From positions 1 through 17,858 of the forward strand of contig CACXCH010000049.1 of assembly GCA_902766085.1 (NCBI GenBank): a stretch of DNA of 17,858 nucleotides. The letters are read 5' to 3'. A program made the translations under genes and the position numbers. Positions within the stretch are counted from its first letter, which is position 1; the number at the start of each line of letters is the position of its first letter. Source of the stretch: an uncultured Eubacteriales bacterium (GTDB lineage Bacteria; Bacillota; Clostridia; TANB77; CAG-508). Below are positions 1-6,435 of this stretch, piece by piece. The notes beneath the pieces are model-generated. The model saw only the letters and a list, made by a program, of their open reading frames with translations. It was not told the origin of the DNA and did no database searches.

Positions 1-233
1 GAGCAGCATTAAATGAAGAAATAGCAATGAGAGACGATTACCAAAGAATATATGATGCAACTCAAAAGGGTATAAAACAAGGCAAAACAGAAGGCAAAGC
101 CGAAGCCAAAAGTGAAATTGTAAAAAAACTAGCATCGATGGAAATGCCAATAAAGAAAATAGCAGAAGCAGTAGAATTAAGCGAGGAAGAAGTAAAAAAA
201 ATGCTAACACAAGAAAATAAAAAAAACATTTAG
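1..233 (+). CDS. C-terminal fragment of an Rpn-type PD-(D/E)XK nuclease/transposase family protein (5' end outside window)
   Basis: The reading frame is open back to the left edge (codons start at position 3), so the ATG at 27 is probably internal. The visible end reads as DYQRIYDATQKGIKQGKTEGKAEAK, a charged helix of repeated K/Q/E-G-K/E units, followed by a small helix-turn-helix-like tail ending in IKKIAEAVELSEEEVKKML. This linker-plus-HTH end is typical of the Rpn family (recombination-promoting nuclease, annotated as putative transposase). The catalytic PD-(D/E)XK domain would lie upstream, outside the window, so activity cannot be judged. The gene converges on spoVT and is followed by a long inverted repeat. 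The family is inferred from the C-terminal style only; other proteins with the same tail exist. Confidence 0.6.
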   Translation, partial: AALNEEIAMRDDYQRIYDATQKGIKQGKTEGKAEAKSEIVKKLASMEMPIKKIAEAVELSEEEVKKMLTQENKKNI

Positions 234-239
234 TAAGTT

Positions 240-345
240 ATAAGAAATAAGAAAGTCATACAAACATTTTTTTACTTGGCTGAAAAAGATAAAGGAAAAC
301 AAGCAGACTTTATAAAAACAAATCTTTGATTTTCTTATTTCTTAT
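240..345. repeat. Long-armed inverted repeat between two convergent genes (possible terminator or small mobile remnant)
   Basis: ATAAGAAATAAGAAA at 240-254 is perfectly complementary to TTTCTTATTTCTTAT at 331-345. Pairing extends inward about four more bases with one G.T pair, enclosing 68 bases. Six T residues follow on the plus strand (347-352). It could terminate the upstream nuclease gene, although such a long loop is unusual. The layout also resembles a miniature element with terminal inverted repeats. No target-site duplication was recognised. Confidence 0.5.
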
Positions 346-383
346 ATTTTTTAAACTTATCTTACTTTTACAATTTTAATATA

Positions 384-938
384 TTATATTTCTAGTTGTG
401 TGCCGAGAAACGTAGCTGCTACCTTTGCAATTATAACATCTTCCTTTGTATCAATATTTTTGGTATTATCAATTAAAACTAAAGCTCCAACTACATCACT
501 GCTTGAAATTATAGGAACAATGATTTCAACTCCTGAAGCTAAAGTTTCATTTAAATCTTTTTTGGTTATATTTACTGGAGTGTGCTTATTCTCATTACTT
601 AAATAAATTTCTCTTTTGTCTAAAATCTTTTCTAATTCTTCACTAATAGATTCCTCAAGTAAATTCTTTTTAGAAGTACCGGAAACCGCAATTACGCAAT
701 CTTTATCAGTAACAATTGAAACTAAATTTGTAACATTATATAAACACTCTACATATTCTTGTGAAAAACTAGAAAGCTCATTAATAGGAGAATATTTTTT
801 TAAAATAATATCTCCTTCTTTTTCTGTAAATATTTCAAGAGGGGTTCCTTCTTTAATTCTAAGTGTTTTTCGTATTTCTTTTGGAATTACAATTCTTCCC
901 AAATCATCAACTCGTCTAACTACACCAGTAGCTCTCAT
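384..938 (-). CDS. spoVT: Stage V sporulation protein T (AbrB/GAF transcription regulator)
   Basis: This is a 184-residue DNA-binding regulator of late forespore gene expression. The N-terminal ~50 residues (MRATGVVRRVDDLGRIVIPK, then a KTLRIKEGTPLEIF-like stretch) form the AbrB swapped-hairpin DNA-binding domain. The remaining ~130 residues form a GAF-like domain, including the VSGTSKK stretch conserved in SpoVT. Length is close to the 178 residues of the Bacillus protein. The chosen ATG is preceded by AAAGGA with a 9-base gap. A TTG at 956 and an ATG at 947 in the same frame are less likely, because the ribosome binding site overlaps the TTG-started codons. In Bacillus the gene is made by sigma-G, and a matching candidate promoter lies upstream. 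It is divergent from the capA-like gene and convergent with the nuclease fragment. Its presence suggests the organism sporulates. Confidence 0.95.
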   Translation of the reverse strand: MRATGVVRRVDDLGRIVIPKEIRKTLRIKEGTPLEIFTEKEGDIILKKYSPINELSSFSQEYVECLYNVTNLVSIVTDKDCVIAVSGTSKKNLLEESISEELEKILDKREIYLSNENKHTPVNITKKDLNETLASGVEIIVPIISSSDVVGALVLIDNTKNIDTKEDVIIAKVAATFLGTQLEI

Positions 939-982
939 AATAGACATTCCTTTCAATTTTTAACATTGTTTTATTCTTACAG

Positions 983-996
983 TTCAGAACTCTGAA
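983..996. promoter_or_regulatory. 14-base palindrome in the spoVT leader, possible operator
   Basis: TTCAGA-AC-TCTGAA has two perfect 6-base arms around a 2-base centre, about 45 bases before the spoVT start and downstream of its candidate promoter. A dimeric regulator could bind here; autoregulation by SpoVT is one option. No binding-site consensus was tested, so this is a pattern only. Confidence 0.3.
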
Positions 997-1042
997 ATGC
1001 AATAAATGAAAATGCTTCTACTTCAGCTGTAACGTTTTATAG

Positions 1043-1071
1043 TAGTATGCAATTTTTTTTATAAATTATAC
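1043..1071 (-). promoter_or_regulatory. Candidate sigma-F/G-type promoter for spoVT
   Basis: On the minus strand GTATA (1071-1067) is followed after 17 bases by CATACTA (1049-1043). This fits the forespore sigma-F/G pattern GHATR ... CATHHTA. The distance to the spoVT start codon is about 105 bases. The assignment rests on the motif plus the known sigma-G control of spoVT in Bacillus; it is not tested. Confidence 0.35.
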
Positions 1072-1072
1072 G

Positions 1073-1101
1073 TTTACAAATCCTTTTTTTAATGATAATA
1101 T
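1073..1101 (+). promoter_or_regulatory. Candidate sigma-A promoter reading toward the capA-like gene
   Basis: TTTACA (1073-1078), a 17-base spacer and TAATAT (1096-1101). Transcription would begin near 1108, giving a leader of about 200 bases that contains a mini-ORF with its own ribosome binding site (1123-1153) and interspersed repeats before the CapA start. Confidence 0.4.
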
Positions 1102-1122
1102 TAATGTATTAATTTAAGAAAG

Positions 1123-1153
1123 AAAGGGAATGGATATGTTTAATTTGCATTGA
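1123..1153 (+). other. Ribosome binding site plus 5-7 codon mini-ORF in the capA leader
   Basis: AAAGGGA (1123-1129) precedes ATG at 1130 (no gap) and ATG at 1136 (7-base gap, well placed), in the same frame. The frame stops at TGA 1151, encoding MDMFNLH or MFNLH. It could be a leader peptide or the relic of a lost gene. Nothing in the short peptide indicates amino-acid sensing. Confidence 0.25.
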
Positions 1154-1248
1154 TTATTATAAGTTAATGTTTTTTAATAAAAAGTATTAAATATCATGCT
1201 CACTGAAACTCTAAATTAATAAAGCATTAACTTGTAACCATTGATTAT
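1148..1248. repeat. Composite direct and inverted repeats upstream of the capA-like gene
   Basis: CATTGATTAT occurs at 1148-1157 and again at 1239-1248. AAGTTAATG (1161-1169) is complementary to CATTAACTT (1225-1233), with near-pairing extended to 11 of 12 bases. The right-hand part, CATTAACTTGTAACCA (1225-1240), resembles motifs at 10125 and 10167 in the clpX-GH57 gap. Function is unknown. Confidence 0.4.
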
Positions 1249-1268
1249 GTCAATTACATAATTATATT
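1241..1268 (+). promoter_or_regulatory. Candidate proximal promoter for the capA-like gene
   Basis: TTGATT (1241-1246), a 16-base spacer and TATATT (1263-1268), about 47 bases before the start codon. The match is moderate and the region is very AT-rich, so chance matches are likely. Confidence 0.3.
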
Positions 1269-1314
1269 GTGTACTAAGGAATAATCAAATTAAATATATC
1301 ATGTTTATGGAAAA

Positions 1315-2577
1315 ATGGGAAAACATCAAAAGAAAAACAATAGTAGCGTAAAGATTTTAATATTATTACTTTTTATTGTAATAATACTATTAGGCGTAAA
1401 AGTTTTTAATGGAAAAAGTATTAAACAATTAAAAGATGCTGATTTTGAGAACAATTCAAATAATATTGAAGTTGAAGAAAAAAAAGAGGATAGTGTTGCA
1501 ACAATAGTTGCTTGTGGGGATACGCTTTGTCATAGCCCGGTAAATAAGGATGCTTACAATTCATCAACAGATGAATATGATTTTTCCACAATATTTAAGT
1601 ATATTACTGATAAATTTGAAAATAAAACTGTGGCTGTTGGAAATTTAGAAACAACTTTAACGGGAAAAAAGCCATATTCCGGATATCCAATGTTTAATAG
1701 TCCAGAACATCTAGCAATTGACTTAAAAGAACTTGGATTTGACATTATGACAACTGCAAATAACCACGCATTAGATAGAGGGTATTCAGGAATTGTTTCA
1801 ACACTTGACTATTTAGATCAAGCAGGACTTGCTCATACAGGAACAGCTAGAAGCCAAGAAGAACAAGATACAATTTTATTTAAAGACTTAAATGGAATTA
1901 AAACAGCTTTTCTATGTTTTACTTATGGAACTAATGGAAACGCAATTCCAAGCGGAAAAGAATACTGTATTAATTTAATTGACAAAGACTCAATAAAACA
2001 AAAAATTGATAAAGCAAAAGATGAAGGTGCGGAGGCAATAGTAGTTTCAATGCACTGGGGAATAGAATACCAAACAAAGCAAAATTCTGAACAAGAAGAT
2101 TTAGCTGAATTTTTGATAAAAAATGATGTTAATGTAGTTTTAGGATGCCATCCACATGTACTAGAACCTTTAGAAATGAAAGAGGCAACAATGGATGATG
2201 GAACTAAAAAAGAGGGACTAGTTATATATTCAATGGGAAATTTCTTTTCAGCACAAGTTTATCCTAATACAAGAGATACAATAATATTAAATGTTCAAAT
2301 AAGAAAAAGCGGAGAAACGGGAAAAATATCAATAGATAAAGCGACATATACTCCAGTATATGATTTTGACAATGGATCATCAGCAAAAGATAGATATACT
2401 CTTTTAGATCTTGATGAAATAATTTCTTCATACCAATCAGGAGAAGACAAATGGAGTAAATCAAAATATGATTTAGCTGTAACAGAAAAGAAACGCATAG
2501 AAAATATTGTAGGACCTGAAATAGACAATACAAAAGAAAATAATGAAATATCAGAAGAAACGAATACATCAAATTAG
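1315..2577 (+). CDS. CapA-family membrane-anchored protein (poly-gamma-glutamate synthesis CapA/PgsA-like, metallophosphatase fold)
   Basis: The protein has 420 residues with a short basic N-terminus, one membrane segment at about residues 12-30, an acidic linker, and an extracellular CapA (PGA_cap) domain from about residue 61. Conserved family motifs are visible: CGDT at 67-70, NLE at 110-112, ANNHALDRG at 148-156, MHWG at 246-249, GCHPH at 277-281 and YSMGNFF near 309-315. These metal-ligand-like residues place it in the calcineurin-like CapA fold. CapA/PgsA acts with CapB/CapC in poly-gamma-glutamate capsule making, but those partners are absent here. Many Firmicutes carry lone paralogues of unknown role, so capsule function is not assured. 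The start is the only in-frame one after a stop at 1291; its ribosome binding site is weak (GGA, 1309-1311, close to the ATG). The last ~30 residues are Asn/Glu-rich. Confidence 0.85.
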   Translation: MGKHQKKNNSSVKILILLLFIVIILLGVKVFNGKSIKQLKDADFENNSNNIEVEEKKEDSVATIVACGDTLCHSPVNKDAYNSSTDEYDFSTIFKYITDKFENKTVAVGNLETTLTGKKPYSGYPMFNSPEHLAIDLKELGFDIMTTANNHALDRGYSGIVSTLDYLDQAGLAHTGTARSQEEQDTILFKDLNGIKTAFLCFTYGTNGNAIPSGKEYCINLIDKDSIKQKIDKAKDEGAEAIVVSMHWGIEYQTKQNSEQEDLAEFLIKNDVNVVLGCHPHVLEPLEMKEATMDDGTKKEGLVIYSMGNFFSAQVYPNTRDTIILNVQIRKSGETGKISIDKATYTPVYDFDNGSSAKDRYTLLDLDEIISSYQSGEDKWSKSKYDLAVTEKKRIENIVGPEIDNTKENNEISEETNTSN

Positions 2578-2627
2578 TTATAATTTTTACTTTTTTGAGC
2601 AAACTAATTATAAAAATTTAAAGAAAG

Positions 2628-2691
2628 AATATGTTTATTTATTTTTTAATTCGAACAGCACATTAATTAACGACTAATAAACAAACATATT
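2628..2691 (+). promoter_or_regulatory. 16-base inverted repeat in the leader of the ferritin-like gene
   Basis: AATATGTTTATTTATT (2628-2643) pairs with AATAAACAAACATATT (2676-2691) at 15 of 16 positions, enclosing 32 bases. The right arm ends five bases before the AGGA ribosome binding site of the following gene. It may be an operator or a leader RNA stem affecting translation, or part of the end of the capA transcript. There is no T-run after it. Confidence 0.4.
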
Positions 2692-2710
2692 ATATGAGGA
2701 TTTTTATAAG

Positions 2711-3466
2711 ATGAATGATGACAATTTTGATGATAAAATTAATAATGCACCTACTAATAAAGAAAAGAAAGAAAACCTAGAAAATAGTTTGCTCAAAAGT
2801 AGCGCTCAAAGCAAGTCCGTGGATTCAGAAAAAGGTCAGAAGCAAAACAATCTACGTAATGATGACAATAATAATGCAATCAATGGCGATGATGATGAAC
2901 TTCCAAGTGGTAAATCAGCTAATGAAAGTAATAACATATCTGCTAACATTAACAATATCGGAAATAATTTAAGTAACAATACAAATCCAAGCAACCAAAG
3001 TAATTCAAACATCAGTAATGAAAACGCCAATATTGATCATAGTTTGGATATAGCTGTTTTAAATGAAATAAATAAAGCATGTCAACTTGCAATGAACAAT
3101 ATCTCATATTTAGCAAATATGATTAAAGATAAGGAAATGAGAAAAGAACTTGTTGCTGCATATTCACAATATTCAAATATTATATTACAAATAAACCAGA
3201 GGTTTGAAAGCTATGGAGAAGTACCAGATGAAGTTTCAATTAAATTAAAATTAATTGGTATGTCAAGCATAAGAACTCAGACTTGCAGAGATAAGTCTAA
3301 CTCACATATTTCTGAAATTATGATACAAGGAACAATTATGGGAATAATTAAATGTACCAAAATATTAAATGCTAAACTAGAAATCGATCAAGAAACAACT
3401 GACTTATTAACAGATTTTAACAATTTTCAAAAACAAAACATAGAAAAGTTTTACAAATTTTTATAA
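2711..3466 (+). CDS. Asn/Asp/Ser-rich protein with a C-terminal ferritin-like four-helix domain
   Basis: The protein has 251 residues. Residues 1-110 are low complexity (poly-Asn, Asp, Ser, Lys, Gln) and likely disordered, with no signal peptide or membrane segment. Residues ~112-251 form an amphipathic helical domain: a first helix around ACQLAMNNISYLANMIKD, a second with ELVAAYSQYSNIILQINQRF, a third with SHISEIMIQGTIMGIIK, and a last helix ending QKQNIEKFYKFL. This resembles small ferritin-like/DUF2383-style proteins of Clostridia that carry a conserved SxxISEMxIQGxxMGI segment and a final E-N-I-E-K helix. A metal site cannot be confirmed by eye. The AGGA ribosome binding site at 2697-2700 is 10 bases before the ATG. 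Function is unknown; fusion of a disordered Asn-rich tail to this domain is the odd feature. Confidence 0.75.
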   Translation: MNDDNFDDKINNAPTNKEKKENLENSLLKSSAQSKSVDSEKGQKQNNLRNDDNNNAINGDDDELPSGKSANESNNISANINNIGNNLSNNTNPSNQSNSNISNENANIDHSLDIAVLNEINKACQLAMNNISYLANMIKDKEMRKELVAAYSQYSNIILQINQRFESYGEVPDEVSIKLKLIGMSSIRTQTCRDKSNSHISEIMIQGTIMGIIKCTKILNAKLEIDQETTDLLTDFNNFQKQNIEKFYKFL

Positions 3467-3580
3467 TTAGTTTGTACCAAAAAGAAAAAATATAACAATT
3501 TTTTAGTTAGTTGTCAAAAATTTTAGAAATAAAACAAGATAAAATAAAGATGTAATAAAAAAGAAAAGGAAACATAAAAC

Positions 3581-4063
3581 ATGAAATACAAACCAGATGC
3601 AATATTTAATAAAATCACAGATATTAAACCTGAATTTTTTAAGCAAAATAATATTAAAGGCATTATTCTCGATGTTGATAATACCCTAATCACACTTGAT
3701 GGAGAAAAACTTATAGGAATTGACGATTGGGTAGAAAAAATAAAAAGTTCAGGTTTAAAAATTTACATAGCTTCAAATACTTTGAAGCACAAAAGAGTAA
3801 GAAATATTGCAAATGAATTAAAAATTGATTATACATTTTGGTCTTTGAAGCCTTTGAAAAGGGGACTAATACAGGGAAAAAAATATTTGAAATTACCATC
3901 AAATGAAATAGCAGAAATTGGAGACCAATATTTTACAGATGTAATAGGTGCAAAAAGAATGAAGATGTTTTCGATTTTAACAAAACCAATATCTCCAGAA
4001 AAAACATCTTTTGGTCGATTAAAAAGAAAACTAGAAAAGAAAGTATTAAGTAAGATAAAATAG
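3581..4063 (+). CDS. yqeG: YqeG family HAD IIIA-type phosphatase
   Basis: This 160-residue haloacid dehalogenase hydrolase has all catalytic motifs: motif I DVDNTL (nucleophile D31, acid/base D33), motif II around S65-N66 (IASN), motif III K90-P91, and motif IV GDQYFTD with D115 and D120 for magnesium. The order and spacing match YqeG, related to the Gep4/PgpP phosphatidylglycerophosphate phosphatases (PF09419), so a role in phospholipid synthesis is possible but the substrate is not proven. In many Firmicutes yqeG is followed by yqeH and aroE; here it is followed by glycosyltransferases, so the usual neighbourhood is broken. The ribosome binding site AAAAGGAAA sits about 10 bases before the ATG. 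The C-terminus is Lys-rich. Confidence 0.9.
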   Translation: MKYKPDAIFNKITDIKPEFFKQNNIKGIILDVDNTLITLDGEKLIGIDDWVEKIKSSGLKIYIASNTLKHKRVRNIANELKIDYTFWSLKPLKRGLIQGKKYLKLPSNEIAEIGDQYFTDVIGAKRMKMFSILTKPISPEKTSFGRLKRKLEKKVLSKIK

Positions 4064-4119
4064 TAGCATATATGTTATAATTATGATTGAAATGATATAT
4101 TAAAAGATAAGGAAAAATT

Positions 4120-4566
4120 ATGAATATTTTATTTTTTACACATGAAAAAACTTTGGGAGGATCGTCTAAAGCTTTAATTGATTTAATTGACCAATTAAAT
4201 AATGGTCAAAACAAAATTTATGTAATAGGACCATTTAAGGATGCTAAAATAGCTAATGAATTGAAAAAAAGGAACATAGAATACTTTAATTTTCTATATG
4301 GGTGGTGGCAAGTCCCAACAGCAATAACGAAAATACAAAAGTTAGAGTATAAAATACTATACTTATTAAATAAAATTACAATAAAAAGAATAATAAAAAA
4401 GGTAAAAGATTTAAACATAGATATAATACATTCTAATACAAGTGTTATAGATATAGGGGCTAGAGTTGCAAAAAAACTAAACATAAAACATGTTTGGCAT
4501 TTTAGAGAGTTTACAGGTACACATTTAAAATTTATTTTAGGAGAAAAAAATCATATAATTTTATAA
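4120..4566 (+). CDS. GT4 family glycosyltransferase, N-terminal part (frame broken at an A7 run)
   Basis: This 148-residue product covers the N-terminal Rossmann (GT-B) domain of a glycosyltransferase family 4 enzyme: MNILFFTHEKTLGGSSKAL start, an IDIIHSNTSVIDIGARVAKK acceptor-side segment and the VWHFREFTG loop. The frame stops at 4564 just after an A7 run (4544-4550). Moving to the -1 frame there gives ...GEKKSYNFINN..., continuing without stops to 5252 for a complete enzyme of about 377 residues, the usual GT4 length. So this is half of one gene: a recent 1-base deletion, slippage-dependent expression, or a sequence error. The ribosome binding site AAGGA is 7 bases before the ATG. Substrate is unknown; it presumably works with the GT11 enzyme downstream on a cell-surface glycan. 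Confidence 0.8.
   Translation: MNILFFTHEKTLGGSSKALIDLIDQLNNGQNKIYVIGPFKDAKIANELKKRNIEYFNFLYGWWQVPTAITKIQKLEYKILYLLNKITIKRIIKKVKDLNIDIIHSNTSVIDIGARVAKKLNIKHVWHFREFTGTHLKFILGEKNHIIL
4544..4551 (+). other. A7 run / A-AAA-AAT heptamer at the frame break of the GT4 gene
   Basis: Seven consecutive A residues at 4544-4550 followed by T lie where the two halves of the glycosyltransferase meet. In the upstream frame the codons read GAA AAA AAT. A -1 ribosomal shift on A_AAA_AAT, or one extra A added by RNA polymerase slippage, both yield E-K-K-S-Y-N-F and join the downstream frame. No strong stem-loop stimulator was recognised directly downstream, which fits transcriptional slippage or simple mutation better than classical ribosomal frameshifting. 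Confidence 0.55.
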
Positions 4567-4685
4567 ATAACAATACTGAAAAAATAATTTATGTTTCAAA
4601 CGCCATAAGAGAGTTTTATGAACCATACATAAGGAAAAATTTAGGAACAACGATATATGATGGAGTTCCAGAAAAGTATGCACAA

Positions 4686-5252
4686 ATGAAGAAAAAGGAG
4701 TCATCAGGAATTGTAAAATTTTTACTAGTAGGAACTTTAGAGAAAAATAAAGGACAATGGATAGCTATTGAAGCGGCAAATGAGCTAATAAAAAAAGGCA
4801 TTAACGATTTTGAAATAGACTTTGCTGGAGGCAATCCAACTAATTATAAAAAAATATTAGATGATACTATAAGTAAGTATAAACTAAAAAAACAAATCAA
4901 ATTTTTGGGATTTGTAAGTGATTTGAAAGCAAAAAGAATGGAAACTGATGTAGAACTAATGTGTAGCCCAAACGAAGCCTTTGGATTAGTTACAATAGAA
5001 GCAATGATGTCTAGCAACCCAGTAATTGGTTCATGTTCAGGAGCAACAAAGGAATTAATTGAAGATGGAAAAAATGGGCTATATTTTGAAAAAGAAAACC
5101 CAAAAGATCTTGCATTAAAAATGGAAGAAGTCATTAGAAATAAAAAAATGATAAGGGAAATGGGAGACTATGCATACAAATATGCAAAAGAAAATTATAC
5201 AAGTGAAATAAATGCAAAAAAGATTACAGAAATATATAAAAATTTGATATAA
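4686..5252 (+). CDS. GT4 family glycosyltransferase, C-terminal nucleotide-sugar-binding part
   Basis: The visible ATG gives 188 residues, but the frame is open upstream to the A7 run at 4550, with coding-like sequence (KIIYVSNAIREFYEPYI). This is therefore the second half of the gene beginning at 4120 rather than a separate one; the ATG has no convincing ribosome binding site. It contains the GT4 glycosyltransferase domain: LLVGTLEKNKGQ at the start, FLGFV, and the signature stretch CSPNEAFGLVTIEAMMSSNP with the E-x7-E pair that holds the donor nucleotide sugar, followed by ELIEDGKNGLYF. The fucosyltransferase-like gene starts 23 bases downstream, so the two are likely one operon. If the break is real and uncompensated, the enzyme is inactive. 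Confidence 0.8.
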   Translation: MKKKESSGIVKFLLVGTLEKNKGQWIAIEAANELIKKGINDFEIDFAGGNPTNYKKILDDTISKYKLKKQIKFLGFVSDLKAKRMETDVELMCSPNEAFGLVTIEAMMSSNPVIGSCSGATKELIEDGKNGLYFEKENPKDLALKMEEVIRNKKMIREMGDYAYKYAKENYTSEINAKKITEIYKNLI

Positions 5253-5275
5253 AACAAATGGAAAAGAGGAATAAA

Positions 5276-6247
5276 ATGATATATCTAAAGGTTAGAGGGA
5301 GACTTGGAAATCAGTTTTTTCAATATGCCACAGTAGAATGTTACAAAGAAAAATATTTTCCAAATGAAGAAATTGCACTAGATTTTTCAGATTTAAAAAG
5401 ATTAGGAACAGAAGAAGATGGTTTTGTTGATTCTTTGAAAAATTTTAATGTTCCACCTTATAAAACAGTAGATAAAATTGATGGAAATGCTTTACAAAAA
5501 TTGGTAATATTTTTTATGAAAGTTCCAAATGCTTTTTTAAGGTTGATTGGACTAAAAAATATTGCAGACAGATGTACATATAAGTTTGAAAAATTCATGC
5601 AACCATTTTTAAACAAAATTGGAGTATTCTATATGATACATGGATATTGTGAATTTCATAATACAAAAGCAAAAAACAAAATTTTTTATGGAAATTTTGA
5701 ATCATCGAAATATTTTGATGAAATAAGAGATAATATTTTAGAAATGTATACTCCAAAAGAACCAATAAACAAAGATAAAATAGAATTGTATGACAAAATC
5801 AAAAATTCAAATTCGGTTTGTATAACGATTAGGAGAGGAGACTTTGTTCAAAACGAACAATTTAAGTCAATACACTATATATGTGATGAAAAATATTTTT
5901 ATAAAGCAATAGAAATAATCAAACAGAAGATTAACAATCCTTTATTTGTAGTTTTTTCGGATGATATTAAATGGGTGAAAGAGAACATGGACTTTGGCTC
6001 TGAGGCGATATATGAAAGTGGTAATGATAGTTTAGCAGAAAAGATAAGAGAAATGTCTATGTGTAAAAATTTTATTATTTCCAATAGTACATTTAGCTGG
6101 TGGGCACAATACTTATCAAAAAATGATGACAAAATTGTTATTGCACCAAATGAATGGAAAAAAGTTGCATATAAAAAGGACTGTAGCAAATTGGACATTT
6201 ATCAAGATAAATGGATTAGAATAGATAAAAATGGTCAAGTAGTGTAA
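5276..6247 (+). CDS. Alpha-1,2-fucosyltransferase-like glycosyltransferase (GT11)
   Basis: The protein has 323 residues. The GT11 N-terminal motif RGRLGNQFFQYA occupies residues 7-18. The donor-binding motif appears as TIRRGDF with RRGD at 186-189 (family pattern HxRRGDY/F; the His is replaced by Thr here). The SNSTFSWW motif is at 269-276, followed by IVIAPNEW. The family moves fucose from GDP-fucose to galactose by an alpha-1,2 link, or in some members another sugar, in lipopolysaccharide, capsule or host-like glycans. The start chosen is the ATG with AAGAGGA 5 bases upstream; an in-frame ATG at 5258 would add six residues before the usual family start. It follows the split GT4 gene by 23 bases. 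No GDP-fucose synthesis genes are in view, so the sugar is inferred from family only. Confidence 0.88.
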   Translation: MIYLKVRGRLGNQFFQYATVECYKEKYFPNEEIALDFSDLKRLGTEEDGFVDSLKNFNVPPYKTVDKIDGNALQKLVIFFMKVPNAFLRLIGLKNIADRCTYKFEKFMQPFLNKIGVFYMIHGYCEFHNTKAKNKIFYGNFESSKYFDEIRDNILEMYTPKEPINKDKIELYDKIKNSNSVCITIRRGDFVQNEQFKSIHYICDEKYFYKAIEIIKQKINNPLFVVFSDDIKWVKENMDFGSEAIYESGNDSLAEKIREMSMCKNFIISNSTFSWWAQYLSKNDDKIVIAPNEWKKVAYKKDCSKLDIYQDKWIRIDKNGQVV

Positions 6248-6280
6248 TAAACTTGATTACTAAACTTTTGTGCAAAATGC

Positions 6281-6310
6281 TTGACTTTAGTGGTATCTAT
6301 GTTGTATAAT
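6281..6310 (+). promoter_or_regulatory. Strong sigma-A promoter for tRNA-Glu (and possibly tig)
   Basis: TTGACT (6281-6286), an 18-base spacer and a perfect TATAAT (6305-6310). The tRNA begins 14 bases after the -10 box, so transcription should start about 7 bases upstream of the mature 5' end. No other good promoter was seen between here and tig. Confidence 0.8.
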
Positions 6311-6323
6311 TAATTCGTTACGT

Positions 6324-6398
6324 GGCCCCTTGGTCAAGAGGCTAAGACGCAGCCCTCTCAAGGCTGAATCATGGGTTCGATTCCCGTAGGGGTCACCA
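6324..6398 (+). tRNA. tRNA-Glu, anticodon CTC
   Basis: A complete cloverleaf of 75 bases with encoded CCA (6396-6398). The acceptor arm GGCCCCT (6324-6330) pairs with AGGGGTC (6388-6394) with one G.T pair, and the discriminator is A. The anticodon stem CAGCC/GGCTG encloses the loop CTCTCAA, giving anticodon CTC, which reads GAG. The T-loop GTTCGATTC is canonical, as in standard bacterial tRNA-Glu. A CTC isoacceptor is notable in so AT-rich a genome, where GAA (read by TTC) dominates. It lies just 37 bases before tig with no hairpin between. Confidence 0.95.
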
Positions 6399-6435
6399 CT
6401 TAATTTTTAATTATATAAAAGGAAGGTAATAAACG

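Noticed and set aside
234..329. Coding-like stretch continuing in the same frame after the nuclease-family stop (ending ADFIKTNL)
   Set aside because: It follows two consecutive stop codons, has no start codon or ribosome binding site, and its Lys-rich look can arise from A-rich sequence.
400..963. Two plus-strand frames (68 and 115 codons) opposite spoVT
   Set aside because: They lack ribosome binding sites and overlap a clear spoVT gene on the other strand.
4686..5252. A separate small glycosyltransferase gene starting at the ATG 4686
   Set aside because: Coding-like, in-frame sequence continues upstream to the A7 run, and the ATG lacks a good ribosome binding site, so it is the second half of the gene at 4120.
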